A stretch of 64,000 nucleotides of DNA from NCBI GenBank assembly GCA_017849455.1, contig JAFIGX010000022.1, positions 372,001 to 436,000 of the forward strand, in the 5' to 3' direction. This stretch comes from Pseudobacter sp. GTDB taxonomy: Bacteria > Bacteroidota > Bacteroidia > Chitinophagales > Chitinophagaceae. Both the position numbers and the translations under genes were made by a program. Under the pieces are notes generated by a model. The model was given only the letters and a program-made list of their open reading frames with translations, was not told the origin of the DNA and did no database searches. Positions 1 through 8,347 of the stretch are shown piece after piece; position 1 is the first letter of the stretch; each line of letters opens with the position of its first letter.

Positions 1-377
1 GTCTTCGGGATGTTGGCCAGATCAGTGCCTTTATTGCGGTGGTTGCTCGTATACATATACAACCAGGCTAATGCAAAGAGGATAAGTGAAGCGGCCGCAA
101 TATATTTCCACCAGGATATTGAACGGGTAGCTACAGGTGCTACCGGGTCCTCGTTTAATGTATATAGTTCATTGAATCTTTTCCAGGCAGCGTTCTCATC
201 GATCTGGTACAATTTCGCCAGCTCTTTACGGATCCATCCTTCACTCATCGCCTGCTTCAGAAGTTTCCGTTTTTTCTCCGATCCCGCTAACCATTCTTCC
301 AACTCCTGCTTCTCTTCCGGCGTTAAATTTCCAGCAAGGTACTTGGCCAGCAACTCTTCGATATTATCCTTTCCCAT
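1..377 (-). CDS. FecR-family anti-sigma factor, N-terminal part (cut by window edge)
   Basis: Reading leftwards from an ATG at 377, the product begins MGKDNIEELLAKYLAGNLT and continues with an acidic, helical N-domain (TPEEKQELEEWL about residues 20-31), then a hydrophobic segment at about residues 92-108 (IAAASLILFALAWLYMY) before the window ends. This is the layout of Bacteroidota FecR proteins: a cytoplasmic domain that binds an ECF sigma factor, one membrane span, and a periplasmic FecR domain, which here lies outside the window. The ECF sigma gene is upstream on the same strand, as expected for a FecI/FecR pair that commonly controls a SusC/SusD-type receptor operon. The 509-bp gap between the two is longer than usual for such pairs. 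No stop is seen because the gene leaves the window. Confidence 0.8.
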   Translation of the reverse strand, partial: MGKDNIEELLAKYLAGNLTPEEKQELEEWLAGSEKKRKLLKQAMSEGWIRKELAKLYQIDENAAWKRFNELYTLNEDPVAPVATRSISWWKYIAAASLILFALAWLYMYTSNHRNKGTDLANIPK

Positions 378-886
378 CTTGATAGTTTTTTATTCGCCTC
401 TATTAAAAAAATCTTTAATCAATTCGTAACAATGTTCTTCATGTAGATATATAAAAACGTACCCACCTCCACTTTAACCATAGAAAATGTTTGAATAAGA
501 CAAAAAAGTTTTTGATCTGTAAAGAACAAATGATCGTAAGCAATCCGCAAACGTTTGCGTAAATAGATCAGCATATCGGAATTGAGAAACGCTTCTTCCG
601 GGAGTCCAGTTCTATAGCGATTTTGCAGGAGAAAAAATTATAATACAATGAGAAGGTAATTCAGCGCTTGTATATCTACGGTAGATTTGCGTGCGGTCAA
701 TTTATATTGTGGAGACAAATAGAAAATACAACGATACTATCGTTGTTGACTATACGTATATTTTACTTCTTCTTTTGAAGCTCTTAATAAAAACATTCAA
801 TAAATTCGATAAAAGGTTAATGCGGTATTGGAGAGGACTTCAGGTATATTTCAAAATATTTCAGACCCGTTTTCTGATACACCAGT
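378..886. other. Gene-free stretch between sigma factor and FecR gene
   Basis: No convincing gene. The stretch is AT-rich. A 67-codon plus-strand frame at 691-894 has low-complexity Ile/Leu/Lys-rich content, runs into the 3' end of the sigma gene and is not credible. The one clear signal is the 14-bp palindrome at 546-559, listed separately. Confidence 0.5.
546..559. promoter_or_regulatory. LacI/PurR-type operator palindrome
   Basis: The sequence CGCAAACGTTTGCG is a perfect 14-bp palindrome with a central CG. It matches the core of operators bound by LacI/GalR-family repressors and is almost the E. coli PurR consensus. It lies 170 bp upstream of the FecR start and downstream of the sigma gene. 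No LacI-family gene is visible in the window, so the binding protein is inferred. A sugar-responsive LacI-type regulator would fit a FecI/FecR-controlled SusC/D locus. Confidence 0.45.
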
Positions 887-1495
887 TCATTTGAACAATT
901 CCCAGCAGATCAACATCCATATATGTAAGAACGCCGGCACCGGCATCAAATTCTTCTTCAACAGATCAAGCCGTAATATTTGTATTGCCTTCGCTTTCTG
1001 ATTCAAGACCGTTTGCGCCGAAATGCCCATCTGCTCCGCTATTTGCTTCGTATTCAAACCCTGGATGAAAATCAATTTAAAGACCTTCTGACATTGTTCG
1101 GGCAATTTCTCGATTTGCAGGTACACCTCCTGCAGGATCTTCGCTTTCAACATCTCCTCATCTGCCGCATCTTCCCTGTTCTCCAATAAATAAAATAATT
1201 CCCTGTGCGAATTTTCATGCCTGATCACCGATCTTAAATAATCCAGACAATTATTCCGGGTAGTTACGTATAGAAAGGCTTTGATATCTCTAACATTATC
1301 GAAGTTGGCCCTGCGGTGCAGCAATTTCATAAAAGTATTCGCTACGATGTCTTCTGCCTCCTGCCTGTCATTGATCAGATTGGTAGAATAATATACAAGA
1401 GGTCTGTAGAACATCTTGAATAACTCATGCACCGCATGTGATTCCTGTTGCTGAAACGCTTCAATAAGGTCCTTATCCTGTTGATGCTCACTCAT
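887..1495 (-). CDS. ECF RNA polymerase sigma factor (FecI-like)
   Basis: A 202-residue protein. It has sigma region 2 at about residues 25-90 (FYRPLVYYSTNLINDRQEAEDIVANTF, then RDIKAFLYVTTRNNCLDYLR) and region 4 at about 125-180, with a helix-turn-helix in KQIAEQMGISAQTVLNQKAKA. This is the Bacteroidota 'sigma-70 family, Bacteroides expansion' type, which directs RNA polymerase to a small set of promoters, normally under control of a FecR anti-sigma factor. The FecR gene follows on the same strand. The C-terminus (MPVPAFLHIWMLICWELFK) is hydrophobic and not part of the sigma fold; this tail is common in the family. Confidence 0.9.
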   Translation of the reverse strand: MSEHQQDKDLIEAFQQQESHAVHELFKMFYRPLVYYSTNLINDRQEAEDIVANTFMKLLHRRANFDNVRDIKAFLYVTTRNNCLDYLRSVIRHENSHRELFYLLENREDAADEEMLKAKILQEVYLQIEKLPEQCQKVFKLIFIQGLNTKQIAEQMGISAQTVLNQKAKAIQILRLDLLKKNLMPVPAFLHIWMLICWELFK

Positions 1496-1951
1496 GAGAA
1501 ATAGGTAGTTTGGCTTAATAGTTTCAAATGATTGATCACGAGGATAAGGAAGACGATTAGTAAATATCTTTCAATAAGATACTGAATGGAATAGCAATAA
1601 ATATAGGATAGGTTGCTGAAAAATACAATATCCCGGCAGGTATTGCCGACATTAGGAAGGTTAATGGTGACTGGAACTTGAAAAATAATGAAAATTCAAT
1701 TCCGTCCCCATTCGTTCCCAAAAAATCTTCCTGGTTGCCTTCCAGCATTGGGAACATTGGCAAGATCGATGAATAAGATCAATTGACAAGTAAGATGGTT
1801 CGTATTAGGGTCACACGCGCTAATGGAACGTCAGCCGTTCTTTATATATCTAATAAGTTGAGGAAAGGAGGAATGTGTTACTGGAGCCTAGTATACCCCT
1901 AAGTTACAAATAAAAATCATTTGCCCAGTGTTAATTATTAACAGCGAGTGT
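1496..1951. other. Gene-free stretch upstream of the sigma gene
   Basis: 456 bp between the sigma factor start and the stop of the M28 peptidase. The 68-codon minus frame at 1557-1763 lacks family resemblance and I do not accept it. The sigma gene promoter should lie here, but I see no clear TAnnTTTG box on the minus strand. No repeat or hairpin stands out. Confidence 0.4.
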
Positions 1952-3676
1952 TCATAACCTGTGGATGGCTTTCAGGATCTTCTTCCGCGAAGCAGCAATT
2001 TCCGCCTTTACATTTGCATCGACCCCTATTACCGGGATGTCTGACATCAATTCGACTGCTTTCAGGTACCAATCCCTCCACACTCCCAGGATATGGTTCT
2101 CCTTATCGGCATCGCCCCCTCCTTTTATATTAGCCTTCCCAATGGCCGTTTCATTCTGCAGGCGCTCCAGGGCATTGCGGGTTACATCCCTGATCAATCC
2201 CACCGTTGCCCGGCTGTTCGCAGTGGTCAGCAGGTAGGCCGTCGAGAGGGCACTGACCCCCACATGTCGCATGGTGGCGGAAGACACTTTGTCGAGCCTG
2301 TCCGCATCCGTATGATAGAATACATCGGTAAAATGCCACATCAATAGTCCCGGGATCTTCGCCTGCAGGAACGGCGTATGATCACTCCCTCCTTCAAACG
2401 GATTCGTTTTTACCACCCATCCTGTTCCTGCCGCTTCTGCCCGACAACGGTTGAGCAGTACATCATTGAAGTAATGCGGAAAGAGGTCGGCCTCACTTAA
2501 AGGGCTTCCACCCCATTCACTGTGCTTGTCGTTCCCCCGCGTCCAGATGGCAGAAGGGTCGGGCATTTTTTCTATGAGGAAGGTGCCGCCGGTCTTTTTG
2601 GTATCCTCCCCTACCATGTCGAGGCTCAGGCCCCATTTGATGCCGCGGGCCCTGATCGAATCTTCCTTTATATATCTTCTGGTGGAGACGATCTCATCAC
2701 CCCATAAAAAAGTGAGCGTGCGCTGCGGCTTCAGTTTTCCCTCCTGCACCAGCCTGGCCGTTACCCGCGCCATTTCTGCCAGCGTGCCCACACCCGTTGC
2801 ATTGTCATTCGCTCCCGGCTCCTGCACATGCGCACTGAATACAAACCGCTCTTCCGGTTTTACCGCACCTTTTACATCAGCCACGATCGTGAGCTCTTCC
2901 GAAGGATATATCTTTGTTTTCGTGATCACTTTCAGTTGCACAGGGCCCCTCGCCAGCGCAGCTTTCAGCCGCTCCCGCGCATCATACGATAATAAGATGC
3001 CCCACCGTTGCGTCAGGGAATCCGTATAACCGATATTGGAGAATTGAATGGAATGCCTGTATTTTTCCGGTTGTGTATATCCAGGCATGGAATAGCTCAG
3101 CGCACCGATAGCACCCTGCCTGGCGGCATTCGCATATACCCCACCGATATCCCCATCAGCCATCAGTATCTTTCCCTTCAGGTCTTTTACCCCCGTATCT
3201 TTTTTCATATCGTTGCCTGACTCTATCAATTCTGCTGTTACACCTCCCTCCGGCGTAGAGGCCGAGTAGATGGCCAGCATATTCCTGTTGGTGCTGAAGC
3301 TCAACAATGGCGCTGCTTCGCCTACAATCCAAAGCTGCGCATCAACCGGTTCCCAGGCCGGTCTTTTCATAGGGCGCTTCTCGATCCGGTAGGTGAGCGT
3401 TGCCGCCGAACGGCCCTCATCATCCCGGATGAACCCGGCCTCCTTCAATATTTTTTCTACATACCCGATACTTTCATTGAACCCGTTATTACCGGCCAGC
3501 CTCCAGCGCTGTTCCACAAAGGCAACAGTCTGGTAAGCGTTCTGTTCGTTGAAGTAAGAACGGATGGTCTGAACCGGGATTGTCTGTACGGGGATCGTCT
3601 GAACCGGGATTTGTGCGAATAGCCGGATCGTTTGAAGGAACAGGATTGGAAGGATTATGAGGATAGTTCGTTTCAT
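1952..3676 (-). CDS. Secreted M28-family metallopeptidase with PA insert
   Basis: A 574-residue exported zinc peptidase. The ATG at 3676 (MKRTILIILPIL) opens a signal peptide ending about FAQ; a TTG two codons upstream is less likely. A PA-like segment spans about residues 120-235, followed by the M28 core: SAHVQEPGANDNATGVG, FLWGDEIVSTRRY, SLDMVGED, then GGSDHTPFL and a late FYHTDADRLDKV. These supply most metal ligands and the catalytic acidic residue of the family. The usual first HxD reads HVQ here, so one position is non-canonical. Directly after the signal peptide is a triple IPVQT repeat coded by a 15-bp tandem repeat. The 5' end overlaps a palindromic repeat element (3568-3787). The gene follows anmK on the same strand. 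Confidence 0.82.
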   Translation of the reverse strand: MKRTILIILPILFLQTIRLFAQIPVQTIPVQTIPVQTIRSYFNEQNAYQTVAFVEQRWRLAGNNGFNESIGYVEKILKEAGFIRDDEGRSAATLTYRIEKRPMKRPAWEPVDAQLWIVGEAAPLLSFSTNRNMLAIYSASTPEGGVTAELIESGNDMKKDTGVKDLKGKILMADGDIGGVYANAARQGAIGALSYSMPGYTQPEKYRHSIQFSNIGYTDSLTQRWGILLSYDARERLKAALARGPVQLKVITKTKIYPSEELTIVADVKGAVKPEERFVFSAHVQEPGANDNATGVGTLAEMARVTARLVQEGKLKPQRTLTFLWGDEIVSTRRYIKEDSIRARGIKWGLSLDMVGEDTKKTGGTFLIEKMPDPSAIWTRGNDKHSEWGGSPLSEADLFPHYFNDVLLNRCRAEAAGTGWVVKTNPFEGGSDHTPFLQAKIPGLLMWHFTDVFYHTDADRLDKVSSATMRHVGVSALSTAYLLTTANSRATVGLIRDVTRNALERLQNETAIGKANIKGGGDADKENHILGVWRDWYLKAVELMSDIPVIGVDANVKAEIAASRKKILKAIHRL

Positions 3677-3787
3677 TGCCAAGTCTCAGTGCTATTTTAG
3701 TGATGAGTTCATCATTTTTATCAGGATCCATGAACCGCGGCGAATTTTCCCCCCAATCCATCAAATCCTTTAAATCATGGTTCAGAC
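3568..3787 (-). repeat. Family A palindromic element, copy 1 (overlaps M28 5' end and anmK stop)
   Basis: Read on the minus strand, the left arm (3787 down to about 3735) is GTCTGAACCATGATTT, then GGATTTGATGGATT, then GGAAAATTCGCCG, the same as the left arms of the copies at 8335 and 22075. The right part carries CAAT..ACGA.CTATCCTC (about 3677-3655) and reiterated nnnnAATCC words, then three GGTTCAGAC-like words 15 bp apart (3568, 3583, 3598 on the plus strand). The anmK stop codon TGA (3784-3782) is inside the left arm. The start codon and signal peptide of the M28 peptidase lie in the right part. This copy is less symmetrical than the other two. Confidence 0.65.
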
Positions 3788-4912
3788 AACCCACACCGCC
3801 CCTCCCACACTATCCCTCGATGCGCCTGTTACCGAACTGAACACATTGTTCTCTTCCCTCCAGCGCAATACACCGATGAGCGCCATGATGATGGCCTCCT
3901 TGAAGTCTACCAGCTTTCTATCCGGCACCACTACTTCCACACCAACTTCTTTCAAACGCTCCCTCAACCGATCTATCAGGAAGGTATTGTGCGCACCCCC
4001 GCCGGTTACAAGCAGTTGGCGGTTGGCAGTTGGCAGTTGATCTGATGTCTTGGTATCTCCTTCAACTGCCAACTGCGAATTGCGAATTGCCAACTCCGCA
4101 GCATTCCGCACCTGTGTGGCGATATGCTCCACATAGGTACGCAGTCCGTCTTCCACGGAATAGCCCGATCCTGCTACCAACGGGTATACGACATCGGTAC
4201 CAAAATCATTGGCCAGTGATTTGGGATAAGGAAGCTGGTAATAGTCGAGGTTGTCGAGCATGGTGAGCAGTTCAGGCCGTACCGTTCCCGATGCTGCTAT
4301 CTGCCCCCCATCATCATAAGGCTTGCCTTTTTTGTTGGCCAGCATATTGAGCACGCGGTTACCGGGGCAGATGTCGAAGGCGATATACGTGTGCGGCTGA
4401 CTGTAAGACAAATTGGTGATGCCGCCGATATTCAGGAACAGGTGGTAATCTCCCAACAATAATTTTTCACCAATAGGTACGATCGGCGCTCCATGACCGC
4501 CCAATGCCATGTCGATGGCACGCAGATCGCTTACTACATTGATACTTGTGACCGCCGCAATGGCCGCCCCATCTCCCAATTGGGCCGTCATTTTTTTGGA
4601 AGGGATATGAAAGGTGGTATGCCCATGTGATGCAATGAGCTGTACTTTGTATTGTAATCCGAATTGCTCCACAAACCTGTTCACGGCCTCTCCGATATAG
4701 TGGCCATATTCCGTATGGAGGAGCAGGTAGTCGCGGGCCTTCAGGGAAGTTGCATTACGCAGTTTTTCTATCCACTCCTTACTGTATTCATAAGTAGCTG
4801 CCTCTTTGATCTCATATTCCCATTTGCGGGCGTTCTCGTGAAATTCAACGAACACGATATCAAGCCCATCCAGGGCGCTTCCGCTCATAATGCCGATTGT
4901 CCGGTATACCAT
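3782..4912 (-). CDS. anmK: Anhydro-N-acetylmuramic acid kinase
   Basis: A 376-residue cytoplasmic kinase that phosphorylates and opens 1,6-anhydro-MurNAc during recycling of cell-wall sugars. Visible family motifs: GIMSGSALDGLD near the N-terminus, ASHGHTTFH and QLGDGAAIA around residues 97-115, GGHGAPIVP, FLNIGGITNLS, FDICPGNRVLN, and LLVTGGGAHNTFL near the end. The start ATG at 4912 puts MSGS at the normal position. Residues about 273-301 are an insert coded by a palindromic word repeat (4011-4095), placed just before the conserved LLVTGGG strand; the frame stays open. The stop codon is provided by a family A repeat element. The M28 peptidase gene follows. Transcription is divergent from upp. 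Confidence 0.93.
   Translation of the reverse strand: MVYRTIGIMSGSALDGLDIVFVEFHENARKWEYEIKEAATYEYSKEWIEKLRNATSLKARDYLLLHTEYGHYIGEAVNRFVEQFGLQYKVQLIASHGHTTFHIPSKKMTAQLGDGAAIAAVTSINVVSDLRAIDMALGGHGAPIVPIGEKLLLGDYHLFLNIGGITNLSYSQPHTYIAFDICPGNRVLNMLANKKGKPYDDGGQIAASGTVRPELLTMLDNLDYYQLPYPKSLANDFGTDVVYPLVAGSGYSVEDGLRTYVEHIATQVRNAAELAIRNSQLAVEGDTKTSDQLPTANRQLLVTGGGAHNTFLIDRLRERLKEVGVEVVVPDRKLVDFKEAIIMALIGVLRWREENNVFSSVTGASRDSVGGAVWVV
4011..4095 (-). repeat. Family E word-reiterated palindrome inserted in frame in anmK
   Basis: On the plus strand the left arm (about 4011-4040) repeats GGCAGTTGGCAGTTG words. The right arm (about 4062-4095) carries the complementary words CAACTGCCAACTG and GAATTGCGAATTGCC. 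The spacer is about 20 bp. Read on the anmK strand it encodes ELAIRNSQLAVEGD...QLPTANRQ without a stop. The same kind of Q-L-P-T-A-N peptide arises whenever such repeats fall in coding frame, so this is a repeat insertion rather than family sequence. Confidence 0.65.
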
Positions 4913-5001
4913 ATTGATTTATATTTCAGATTTCAGTACGGAGATTATAGTTTTGTTCATCAAATGTCACATTTCGCCATTCAAAATCCAAAAGTAAAGA
5001 C

Positions 5002-5652
5002 ATGGTTATCAATTTAAGCGAACAGAATTCCCTGGTAAGCCAATGGGTCAGCGAACTGAGGGATGTGCAGGTACAGGCCGACAGGCTCCGGTTCCGGCGC
5101 AATCTGGAACGCGTGGGCGAAGCGGCCGCATTGCGTATCAGTGAACAGTTAACCTATGTCGATAAAGAGATCCAGACACCACTGGGGACCTCCGTGTGCA
5201 GTGTGTTGCAAGAACAACCCGTGCTGGCGACAGTGCTCCGGGCCGGACTACCCCTTCACCAGGGATTGCTCAATTATTTCGATAAGGCCGATAATGCTTT
5301 TATTTCCGCCTACCGCAAACACAACCGGGACGGCTCTTTCGAGATCAGCCTAGAGTATGTTTCCTGTCCCGAACTGGAAGGCCGCGTGATCATTATCGCC
5401 GACGCCATGCTCGCCACCGGCTCCTCCCTGGTAAAGACCATCCAATACCTCCGGGAAGAAGGACATCCGAGCGAGATCCATATCGTTACCGCCATCGCCT
5501 GCACCGTAGGCATCGAATATGTGAAACGCAGCGAACCGCATGTAAAGATCTGGTGCGGTGATATCGATGAAGAACTTACTGCCAAAGGATATATCGTACC
5601 CGGACTTGGAGACGCCGGAGACCTCGCATTCGGCACCAAAGTACAGATGTAA
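5002..5652 (+). CDS. upp: Uracil phosphoribosyltransferase
   Basis: A 216-residue enzyme that salvages uracil with PRPP to UMP. The PRPP-binding loop is at about residues 131-140 (ADAMLATGSS) and the uracil-binding C-terminal motif is GYIVPGLGDAGDLAFG at about 196-211, both intact. VLRAGLPLHQGLL at about residues 78-90 matches the conserved central region. Length is normal for the family. ATG at 5002 is the first start and gives the usual N-terminus. It stands alone, divergent from anmK; the 89 bp between them must hold both promoters. Confidence 0.95.
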   Translation: MVINLSEQNSLVSQWVSELRDVQVQADRLRFRRNLERVGEAAALRISEQLTYVDKEIQTPLGTSVCSVLQEQPVLATVLRAGLPLHQGLLNYFDKADNAFISAYRKHNRDGSFEISLEYVSCPELEGRVIIIADAMLATGSSLVKTIQYLREEGHPSEIHIVTAIACTVGIEYVKRSEPHVKIWCGDIDEELTAKGYIVPGLGDAGDLAFGTKVQM

Positions 5653-5827
5653 AGCATTTTATATATCATTGATTTTTTGCAGTCCGTCGGGAGGTACCTT
5701 GAGTTCGTCGGGCGCAGAATGGTGCTTCAAAAAAAGCAGGTAACATGTTCTTTCTCCTATGAAAATTAACGCCTTGATTCCGTCTTTTTTTTGTACTTTG
5801 GGTACGTTAGTGATTTATACCATTTAC

Positions 5828-6859
5828 ATGCGGATGAGGAAATTTTACCTGGTCATTACAGCTTGCCTGATGCTGGAACAGCTTTCAGCACAGGACCCGA
5901 ATTTCTCCCAGTTTTTTGTGTCGCCACTTACCCTGAACCCGGCCCTTACCGGGAAGTTCAATGGCGATTTTCGCATCGCGGGCAATTACCGCGATCAATG
6001 GCCGGCTATCAGCAAAGCCTTTATTACTTCCACTGCTTCCTTCGATCTACCGGTCCTGCGTAACCGCATTTCCGAGCTCGATACCTGGGGCGTAGGCGTT
6101 ATGGCCATGACCGATAAAACAGCCAATGGCATCCTCAATACCAATATGATCGCCGTTACCACAGCCTATCATAAGGGATTGGATGAAGATGGATTGCACC
6201 AGATCGGCCTGGGCTTCCAGGGCGCCTATTATACCAAACGGCTCGACGGCACCAAACTGAATTTCGAATCGGAGCTGGACGACCACGGCGGGTGGACCAT
6301 CCCCAGTGGTGAAGCGGTCGACAACCGCGAGTTCAACCTCAGCTATTTCGATGTAAGCGTCGGCGCCCTCTACAACGGCTCCACGGACGGTTACAATAAT
6401 TTCTATTTCGGCGTTTCGGGTTACCACCTCAATAAGCCGAGGGAATCCTTTGCCAGCGATAATATAGCCTATACGCTCGAGCCCCGCATCACGGCCCATG
6501 CCGGCGGTGCTATCCCTATCGGTGATATCAGTCGCACGGTGTACCTCAGCGCCCTTTTCAGCCGACAGGCAGGCGCCACCAATATCGTAGCAGGCGGTGC
6601 TGTTGGGATGATGATGAATGCCGATGAAGAGAATCCTACTACTTTTTATGCAGGTCTCTGGAGCCGCTTCAACAATGTGAACGATGCGCTGATCCCTTAC
6701 CTGGGATTGGAGTTCGGGAGCTTCCGGCTCGGCGCCTCTTATGATGTAAATATATCCAGCCTCAAATCAGCCTCACAAAGTCGCGGTGGTATCGAGATAT
6801 CCCTGATATACATTAAACGCCCACCGGGGTCTAAGGGGATTCCCTGTCCGAGGTTCTAA
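5828..6859 (+). CDS. PorP/SprF-family outer membrane protein (type IX secretion)
   Basis: About 343 residues from the ATG at 5828 (MRMRKFYLVITACLMLEQLSAQ is a signal peptide). An upstream in-frame ATG at 5759 would add 23 unlikely residues. After cleavage comes DPNFSQFFVSPLTLNPALTG, the hallmark start of PorP/SprF proteins (QDPxFSQ..ANPLYLNPA), followed by beta-strand-rich sequence and a typical SFDL.. barrel. Family members sit in the outer membrane, and many occur with single giant adhesins as substrate-specific type IX partners. No adhesin gene is adjacent here, so the partner is unknown. Confidence 0.85.
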   Translation: MRMRKFYLVITACLMLEQLSAQDPNFSQFFVSPLTLNPALTGKFNGDFRIAGNYRDQWPAISKAFITSTASFDLPVLRNRISELDTWGVGVMAMTDKTANGILNTNMIAVTTAYHKGLDEDGLHQIGLGFQGAYYTKRLDGTKLNFESELDDHGGWTIPSGEAVDNREFNLSYFDVSVGALYNGSTDGYNNFYFGVSGYHLNKPRESFASDNIAYTLEPRITAHAGGAIPIGDISRTVYLSALFSRQAGATNIVAGGAVGMMMNADEENPTTFYAGLWSRFNNVNDALIPYLGLEFGSFRLGASYDVNISSLKSASQSRGGIEISLIYIKRPPGSKGIPCPRF

Positions 6860-6895
6860 TTCGTTTGTAGTTTGTTGTTGGTCGTTTGGTTATTT

Positions 6896-7507
6896 TCAAG
6901 TGGTCGGTTTCTTCCCACTAACATACGGATTTCCCTTTACTATGAAGCGATATAACCAGGCCGCATGATCGCCGGCATAGTCCACTCCGATGCGGGGTGT
7001 GGCCAGCACTTCGTTTTTTTTCAATATATAGCCATCATCGGCAATATACATGTCGTTGCCAAGCAGGTCCATACCGGTATGCCTCGTGTGAATGCCCAAT
7101 GCCTTGCCCACGTTGCCCGGTCCTTTGGTGAGCGTGTGATCGGGTTTTTTCTTGCCTGTTCTCCTGAGCATCTGGTCGATCCCTGCTACCGGCTCCACGG
7201 CCCTGATGAGAACGGCATGGGGAATTTCCGCCTTGTTGGTAACGATATTGAACATCTGGTGAATGCCATAACACAGATACACATAGGCTGTGCCCGCCAT
7301 CCCATACATGATCGAAGTACGCTGCGTTCTCCTTCCATTCCACGCATGTGAAGCGCGATCGGTCACGCCGCCATAAGCTTCCGTCTCCATGATCCGGCCC
7401 GAAGTGATATGGCCATCGAATGTGGTGACGAGCATCTTACCCAATAGATCTTTCGCTATTTTCACCACATCGGGGCGGTCGAAGAATGAACGGTCCAGTT
7501 TTTTCAT
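6896..7507 (-). CDS. DNA-3-methyladenine glycosylase (Mpg/AAG family)
   Basis: About 203 residues from the ATG at 7507 (MKKLDRSFFDRPDVV); a longer frame to 7564 has no family support. It excises alkylated and deaminated purines from DNA in base excision repair. Motifs: ETEAYGGVTDRASHAWNGR with the catalytic Glu, RT..MYGMAGTAYVYLCYGIHQMFN around residues 60-90, AVLIRAVEP, and LTKGPGNVGKALGI. All are intact and the length is normal. It is divergent from the EI24 gene with about 75 bp between starts. Confidence 0.93.
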   Translation of the reverse strand: MKKLDRSFFDRPDVVKIAKDLLGKMLVTTFDGHITSGRIMETEAYGGVTDRASHAWNGRRTQRTSIMYGMAGTAYVYLCYGIHQMFNIVTNKAEIPHAVLIRAVEPVAGIDQMLRRTGKKKPDHTLTKGPGNVGKALGIHTRHTGMDLLGNDMYIADDGYILKKNEVLATPRIGVDYAGDHAAWLYRFIVKGNPYVSGKKPTT

Positions 7508-7582
7508 AGCCGGTTCCACCGAATACATCATTATTTTATTAAGTTTGACACTGGCATAAGACAACCATCAAATTTATAAAAC

Positions 7583-8347
7583 TTGCTCAAAGAAATCGTC
7601 ATTGCTATCGAGTCCTATTTCAGAGCGCACCGCTTCATCAGTCGCCATAAATTATGGAAATGGATACTGATACCGGGGATATCCTATGCCCTCCTGTTCA
7701 TCGTAGGAATGTATTTCTTCTGGAACTCCGCCGATTCGGCCGTTACCTGGCTTAGCCAGCGGTTGGGCATCGATCCCTGGCTGCACAGGCAGAGCAGTGG
7801 CCTGCTTAGTTTTCTCTTCGTGATGGGCGGCATCATGATCCGGCTGATCCTGGTATTATTCTGGTTTTCCCTGTTCAAATATCTTTTCCTGATCATCGGC
7901 TCACCTGTGTTCTCCTATCTCAGCGAGAAAACGGACGCCATTCTCTCCGGAAAAGATTTCCCTTTCAACTGGCCGCAGGTACTCAAGGATATGGGCCGCG
8001 GCATCAAACTGGCTCTCCGTAATTCCCTGTGGCAGACGGTGTACATGATCTGCCTGCTGATCCTTTCTTTCTTCCCGGTAGTGGGTTGGATCATCCCTGT
8101 GGTGGCCCTCTTCGTGGAATGTTATTATTATGGGTTCTCCATGCTCGATTACAGTTGCGAACGGCATAAATTATCCGCCGCAGAAAGCATCGAGTTCATC
8201 AGCAAGCACAAAGGGCTGGCCGTCGGCAACGGCATGGTCTTTTACCTCATGCACCTGTTGCCCTTCCTGGGATGGGTGCTGGCCCCGGCCTATGCAGTAG
8301 TGGCAGCCACCATCAGTTTGTATCACCAGGACAAGTCTGAACCATGA
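7583..8347 (+). CDS. EI24-domain integral membrane protein (CysZ-like fold family)
   Basis: A 254-residue membrane protein. Hydrophobic spans lie at about residues 28-48, 73-105 (interrupted), 148-185 and 218-246, with conserved EI24 features: ILIPGISYALLFIVG, FYW/LFKYLFLIIGSPVFSYLSEKTD, and GWIIPVVALFVECYYYGFSMLDY. The family includes the sulfate permease CysZ, but no specific substrate can be assigned here. The start is a TTG at 7583; no good in-frame ATG precedes the first span. The last codons and the TGA stop (8345-8347) are provided by the left arm of a family A repeat, so the C-terminal KSEP is repeat-derived. Confidence 0.8.
   Translation: MLKEIVIAIESYFRAHRFISRHKLWKWILIPGISYALLFIVGMYFFWNSADSAVTWLSQRLGIDPWLHRQSSGLLSFLFVMGGIMIRLILVLFWFSLFKYLFLIIGSPVFSYLSEKTDAILSGKDFPFNWPQVLKDMGRGIKLALRNSLWQTVYMICLLILSFFPVVGWIIPVVALFVECYYYGFSMLDYSCERHKLSAAESIEFISKHKGLAVGNGMVFYLMHLLPFLGWVLAPAYAVVAATISLYHQDKSEP

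Noticed and set aside
691..894. 67-codon plus-strand frame
   Set aside because: Low-complexity AT-rich sequence running into the sigma gene from the opposite strand; no start context or family.
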